A stretch of 11,570 nt of DNA from Chalciporus piperatus. Lineage: Eukaryota; Basidiomycota; Agaricomycetes; Boletales; Boletaceae. Under the pieces are notes generated by a model that saw nothing but the letters and a program-made list of their open reading frames with translations, had not been told where the DNA came from and searched no databases. Made by a program: the position numbers and the translations under genes. Shown piece after piece: positions 8,076 to 11,570 of the stretch (its first letter is position 1; every line of letters starts with the position of its first letter). The stretch covers positions 1 through 11,570 of the forward strand of contig JBBPTG010000466.1 in the NCBI GenBank assembly GCA_038093975.1, given 5' to 3'.

Positions 8076-8520
8076 GATTGTCGATTGTTTTGATGTTGTT
8101 GAATTTGAAAATTCGAGAGAATTCGACGCTCTTCGGTATACGTCGGGTGGGCCAACCCTAAGTTCCGCGAAGGAAGTCGAAAGAGAAGGTGTTTTTTAGA
8201 TCAAGATTAACGGACTGTTCGTCGTCAAAAAGATGTAACGGTAAACTCCCGAAAGAGTTGTAACGTCACACGAAAGATAGTCACGCCAACAGACGGTGCT
8301 AAGTCCTGTCTTATTGGAAACTCGACTGCCCTCGTCTGAGGGAAACATCTACTTTATATACTGTAGCTGAGGGGTGACTGAGTCAGCGCTATCGGACAGA
8401 TCAGGACAGATCAGTGTCGATAAGCGGCCCGGGCCCGGTAAAACTTCCCGACTGTTACATCAGTCCACCTCAGACTTCAACTTGGACGTTGTTCTTTTAC
8501 GCTCTCTGGTCGCATCTCGT
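8076..8520. promoter_or_regulatory. Divergent intergenic region between retroelement and ABC transporter
   Basis: 445 bp with no gene. It should hold the retroelement leader and promoter (leftward) and the transporter promoter (rightward). Visible elements are: a TATA-like block at 8353-8362, read TATATAAA on the minus strand and TTTATATA on the plus strand, 159 bp before the transporter ATG; TGACTGAGTCA at 8375-8385; a perfect direct repeat of GGACAGATCA at 8394-8413; and a GGCCCGGGCC palindrome at 8426-8435 in a CGG-rich stretch. No sequence matching the left LTR start (TGTTACGAACGC) is present, so the 5' LTR is lost, very diverged, or was never intact here. Confidence 0.6.
8353..8362. promoter_or_regulatory. 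TATA box, shared or bidirectional
   Basis: AGTATATAAA on the minus strand, with TGACTCA about 16 bp upstream in that direction, the same combination as in the left LTR. On the plus strand it reads TTTATATACT and lies 159 bp before the ABC transporter ATG. The minus-strand match to TATAAA is better, favouring retroelement use, but either gene or both could use it. Confidence 0.45.
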
Positions 8521-11500
8521 ATGCCCGCGTACCAGTTGCCGATAGCGGCCATCCTAGCAGCGGTAGCTGTGGGGAGCATCGTTGTCCTTTATCTAACGAG
8601 GCCCAAACTTGCAGGGAAGGTTCAACTTCCTACATTTGGTGGTGAAGATGAGCCGCTGCTTCACGACCCTTTCGACGTGACGCGGCCAGAGGATCTCATA
8701 GATGGGTACCCAATCAACGAAGCAGCCTTCTGGGACAATGTACGCCCTGTGTCAAGCTGCTCGGTACTCACTCACTCGCTTCTTTTTCCAGGTTCGCCTC
8801 TGGAAACTCCTGGTCTCCGCCCTCCTTGCGACAATCCTCGTTCTTCAGTCTGTTAGCCTGGGATGGACCGTTTCAGCCGGCGAAGGCGACAGTGTTCTGA
8901 CTTATGCGTTGCACGTCGCGTACGCATTCTACCTAGCTGTTCTCGCCATTCGCTCCGTCTCTCAAAGTGCAGTCGCACCACACTCAGAGTCCATCTTTCA
9001 TCTCGCAGTGTTGACCTGTGTGCCCACAATACTCCTCCTTGCGACAGCCATCCTGCCGACGTCACGACCCATCAGCGTGTCACTGATCCAGAGCTACCCT
9101 GGGCTAGTCGGACTTTGGCATGCTGTTCTCGTTCTCTACTTTGTCACTACGGTGATCGTGTTCACAATACCCATGGGCCCCACCTTGCACTACCCATCCG
9201 AGATCCTGTATTCGGAAAAGATTATCAAAGTTACAACGAACCGCGACGAGAACAATGTCTGTGGGGTGGTCGGAACGTCCGTCTGGGGTTATCTCCTCTT
9301 TAACTACACTACCAAGGTGGTCATGCTCGGATATACTTCGGAGTCCCTCGAGATCGGTGACCTGCCAGTTGTTCCTGGAAACATGCGGGGTACTCATCTC
9401 TATGCCGCCATGCGACGCACAATACGAACCATCAAATGGAGTTTCCGTTGGTGGCGACCTCGAGTAGGATCCGGTTGGGAGCTCGCATATCAGCTCTTGC
9501 GAGTAAACGCCTTGCCGTTAACGGGATTGGTATCACTGGCTGCTGTCTCGGCTTGCCTGTTCTATACCCCGCCGTTTTTCTTGCGACAGGTCGTGATGTA
9601 TCTGGAGTCGGACCCCAATCGTGAGGACCGTAGTTGGGGTTGGTTTTATCTTGTCGCCATGGTCTTTTCTACCGCGTTTGTGGATCTTGGTAAGACGCGC
9701 GCCGTATTATAATGGTTTCTCCTTAACACTCGTCTTTCTAGCTACTGGTCAGCTTTGGTCGCTTGCTACGACGACAGTGCAAGTGCGAATCAGGATCCAG
9801 CTGAACACAACCTTGTTCAGTAAGACCCTTGTTCGCAAGGACATCGCATCATCTTCCGGCACCGCGGATAAGAGTAAGGACAGTGACAAGGATAAAGGAA
9901 CAGAGAGCAAGGACGCTGAAGACGACTTTTCGAGCAAGGCGCAAATCATGACGCTCATGACGACAGATGTCGATCGAGTCAGTGACTTCTCATGGCATGC
10001 ATTCGCCCTCGTTGGTGCGCACTCATTCATTTCCCCATGTCGCTGAATTGGTGTAGTTAACGTTAACGCATAGACTCACCGATCGAAATCGTTATCGGCA
10101 CCTGGTTCCTTTACAATCTCCTCGGCGTATCGTGTTTTGTTGGGCTTGCTGTGATATGCTTGTTCTTGCCTTTGAACCATTACGGAGGCAAGGTCGTAGT
10201 CAACGCCCAAGAGAACCTGATGAAAACTCGTGACGAACGTGTGGCTTTGATGAATGAAGTACGTGGTATTACCATGGGTGAACGTGCACATTTTAATGGC
10301 GTGAGGTAGATTCTAGGGGCGATCCGCATGCTTAAGGTGATTGATGCTTCAGTTAATGATTTTGCACGAAGCTGACAGAGGATTAGTTTATGGCCTGGGA
10401 ACGCAGTTTCGAGAAGAGGGTGTTGAAAGTTCGAGAAAGGGAACTGAAATATCAGAAACTGAGTTACATGGTCGAGTTGCTGTTCAACGTGCTATGGTCG
10501 GTCTTCTCGCTTAACATGCCCTCGAATCTTAACGTTAACTTGGGCTGCAGGGATGGCTCACCGATTTTGGTTACTATTATTTCTTTCTGGCATTACGCAG
10601 TCGTTCGTGGGCAGACACTCACACCCTCTACTGCATTCACTTCGGTAAGTTACTTTTGCCATACAGACGTCAATGTAACTGATTGAGATGTGTTCAAAAG
10701 ATTCTCGGTGAGTAAGATGCCTCAAGGTCATTCGCAATTATCTGACGTCCCGTGGAGTCTTCAATGAGATGAAATTTGCGCTGAATGCTCTTCCGGAGAC
10801 CTTTATCAACATGCTTCAGGTCAGTTCATACATCATTTCAAACGTTCCTGGAGCCGAGAGCCTCTTCTATAGGGCTTCGTCTCGCTCCGCCGCATTGAAA
10901 AGTACCTCCATGGTGTAGAAGTCACTCCAGTTCCGCCGCTCGACTTGCAGTCCCCGCAAATCACACTCCAAAACGCAACGATTACCTGGCCTCAGGACCG
11001 CACTCAGCAAAGTGGCAGCTCGACCCCTTCTGCTGTATCCACTCCTAGGACGAAGTTCATGCTGCTTGACCTCGCTCTATCTTTCCCCGAGGGCGAGCTG
11101 TCCTTGGTCTGTGGGAAACTTGGAAGTGGAAAGACTTTGTTGTTGTTAGGCAAGTGTTCCCGCGAAACGGACATGTTTCGCTGAGAAATACTGATCCGTT
11201 GGTGCAGCGCTCCTGGGAGAGGCAGATATCCTCGCGGGGCAAGTGATCTGCCCAAGGTCACCGCCTGATGCTCTTGCAAGCTTCTCTGGAAAGCCCGCTT
11301 CTGTGGAGGAATGGGTTGTCAGAGGGATTTGCGCATACGTCCCACAAGTAAGTGATCCTCCGGTCTACAAATGAGACCTCATTGACCATCTTGCATCGCT
11401 AGACCGCTTGGCTTAGGAATGCGTCCATCAAAGGTATTTCGAGATGCCCTTTAATGGCCGAGTCTACAGCTGAATTGCTTTCAGATAACATCCTATTCAC

Positions 11501-11570
11501 CTTGCCTTACGACGAGGAGCGGTACCAGAAAACCATCAAAGCGTGCGCACTTGAAAGCGACCTGCTTATC
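8521..11570 (+). CDS. ABCC/MRP-type ABC transporter, 5' part (13 exons, continues past the window)
   Basis: Likely ATP-driven membrane exporter of the fungal ABCC family (MRP, Ycf1, Ybt1 relatives); substrate cannot be told. Exons: 8521-8739, 8792-9689, 9742-10014, 10074-10258, 10310-10336, 10387-10496, 10551-10644, 10701-10707, 10758-10819, 10873-11149, 11208-11347, 11403-11433, 11485-11570. They join in frame into 803 codons with no stop. Start ATG 8521 is the first in-frame ATG and precedes a hydrophobic helix (residues 7-26). Four more helices near 77-98, 108-126, 141-161 and 177-198 form a TMD0-like domain; the first ABC transmembrane domain spans about 312-600; NBD1 follows with Walker A GKLGSGKT at 706-713 and Q-loop Gln764. 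The signature motif, Walker B, second transmembrane domain and NBD2 must lie beyond the edge, since ABCC proteins are usually about 1400-1700 residues. Membrane location (plasma or vacuolar) is unresolved. Confidence 0.9.
10310..10336 (+). other. 27-nt exon of the ABC transporter
   Basis: Exon of nine codons (ILGAIRMLK) between a 51-bp intron (10259-10309, GTACGT...TAG) and a 50-bp intron (10337-10386, GTGATT...TAG). Both flanking introns are phase 0. The residues continue naturally into FMAWE in the next exon, matching the cytoplasmic-loop motif common in ABCC transmembrane domain 1. Confidence 0.85.
10701..10707 (+). other. 7-nt micro-exon of the ABC transporter
   Basis: ATTCTCG lies between a 56-bp intron (10645-10700, GTAAGT...AAG) and a 50-bp intron (10708-10757, GTGAGT...GAG). 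It supplies Ile, Leu and the first base of Val (residues 603-605), joining ...AFTS to FNEMKFALN in frame. Without it the frame is lost, because 7 is not a multiple of three. The donor sites on both sides are strong. Confidence 0.8.
11150..11207 (+). other. GC-AG intron just after Walker A
   Basis: The intron starts G|GCAAGT and ends GTGCAG, 58 bp. Using GC as donor keeps the frame (...TLLLL then ALLGEAD). No GT donor nearby does so: the GT at 11154-11155 would add bases and shift the frame. GC donors with otherwise perfect consensus, as here, are the standard minor class of U2 introns. Confidence 0.8.

Larger units (their letters stand above)
1752..8362 (-). mobile_element. Ty3/gypsy LTR retrotransposon, integrase-less, 3' LTR only recognised
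   Basis: Minus-strand element. In its own direction it has a leader, a gag-like ORF, gag core, zinc knuckle, aspartic protease, reverse transcriptase, RNase H, a repetitive tail and a putative 3' LTR. The order protease-RT-RNase H and the RT motifs (YLDD box, CNAPATYQ) place it in Ty3/gypsy rather than Ty1/copia. The normal last pol domain, integrase with its HHCC finger and DDE core, is absent: about 235 repetitive residues separate RNase H from the LTR. The left end is set by a candidate LTR terminus at about 1752. The right end is uncertain; I extended it to a minus-strand TATATAAA box at 8353-8362 that could be the element promoter, but no clear copy of the left LTR is visible there. Probably non-autonomous or dead. 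Confidence 0.82.

Noticed and set aside
8147..8154. GGGTGGGCCA (plus strand) as a tRNA 3' end and primer-binding site (TGGCCCACCC on the minus strand)
   Set aside because: It is not preceded by an LTR-like CA terminus on the minus strand and I cannot match it to a tRNA acceptor stem with confidence.
8190..8199. TGTTTTTTAG as the U5 end of a 5' LTR, resembling TGTTTAATAG at 1752
   Set aside because: Eight of ten bases match but the similarity does not extend further and no convincing primer-binding site follows.
8374..8520. Upstream extension of the transporter start (GTG at 8374)
   Set aside because: In frame but has no ATG before 8521, contains the putative promoter elements and is hydrophilic; 8521 directly precedes the first membrane helix.
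9621..10046. Alternative separate plus-strand gene starting at 9621
   Set aside because: It is exon 3 of the transporter preceded by read-through of the 9690-9741 intron and an out-of-frame end of exon 2.

Overview
The window looks like nuclear DNA of a filamentous basidiomycete, probably an agaricomycete. The evidence is an ABC transporter gene split by twelve introns of only 50-59 bp with fungal-type splice sites, next to a Ty3/gypsy (Metaviridae-type) retrotransposon whose polyprotein resembles the basidiomycete lineage. No RNA gene, CRISPR array or bacterial-type feature was seen.

Layout, left to right. (1) 1 to about 1750: no convincing gene. It is a mosaic of degenerate repeat modules of about 30-70 bp set in GAC/GAT-rich low-complexity DNA. 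(2) About 1752-2365: candidate 3' LTR of a minus-strand retroelement. It starts TGTTACG on the minus strand, has a minus-strand TATATAAA box, and carries a striking array of TGAGTCA (bZIP, Gcn4/AP-1-type) sites repeated every 10 bp. (3) 2366-8075: internal region of the element, read right to left: a gag-like N-terminal ORF, then gag core, CCHC zinc knuckle, a duplicated module, aspartic protease, reverse transcriptase, RNase H and a tail with a 17-residue tandem repeat. The integrase is absent. The two ORFs are in different frames and meet at an A8 run, where a one-base difference would make them one continuous polyprotein. (4) 8076-8520: a 445-bp divergent intergenic region between the retroelement and the transporter gene, with a TATA box and one more TGAGTCA site. 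No clear copy of the left LTR was found here. (5) 8521-11570: the 5' part of a plus-strand ABCC/MRP-type ABC transporter gene: 13 exons, 803 codons inside the window, continuing past the right edge. It covers an N-terminal membrane domain, the first ABC transmembrane domain and the start of nucleotide-binding domain 1 (Walker A and Q-loop).

How the parts relate. The retroelement is head to head with the transporter and its 5' end lies in or next to the transporter promoter, so it could influence that gene's expression. The element has intact protease, RT and RNase H motifs but no integrase and no recognised 5' LTR. It is best read as a non-autonomous or decaying copy, although its long uninterrupted pol ORF suggests it is young or was recently constrained. 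The transporter reading frame is intact across all twelve introns, including one GC-AG intron and a 7-nt micro-exon, which suggests a functional gene.
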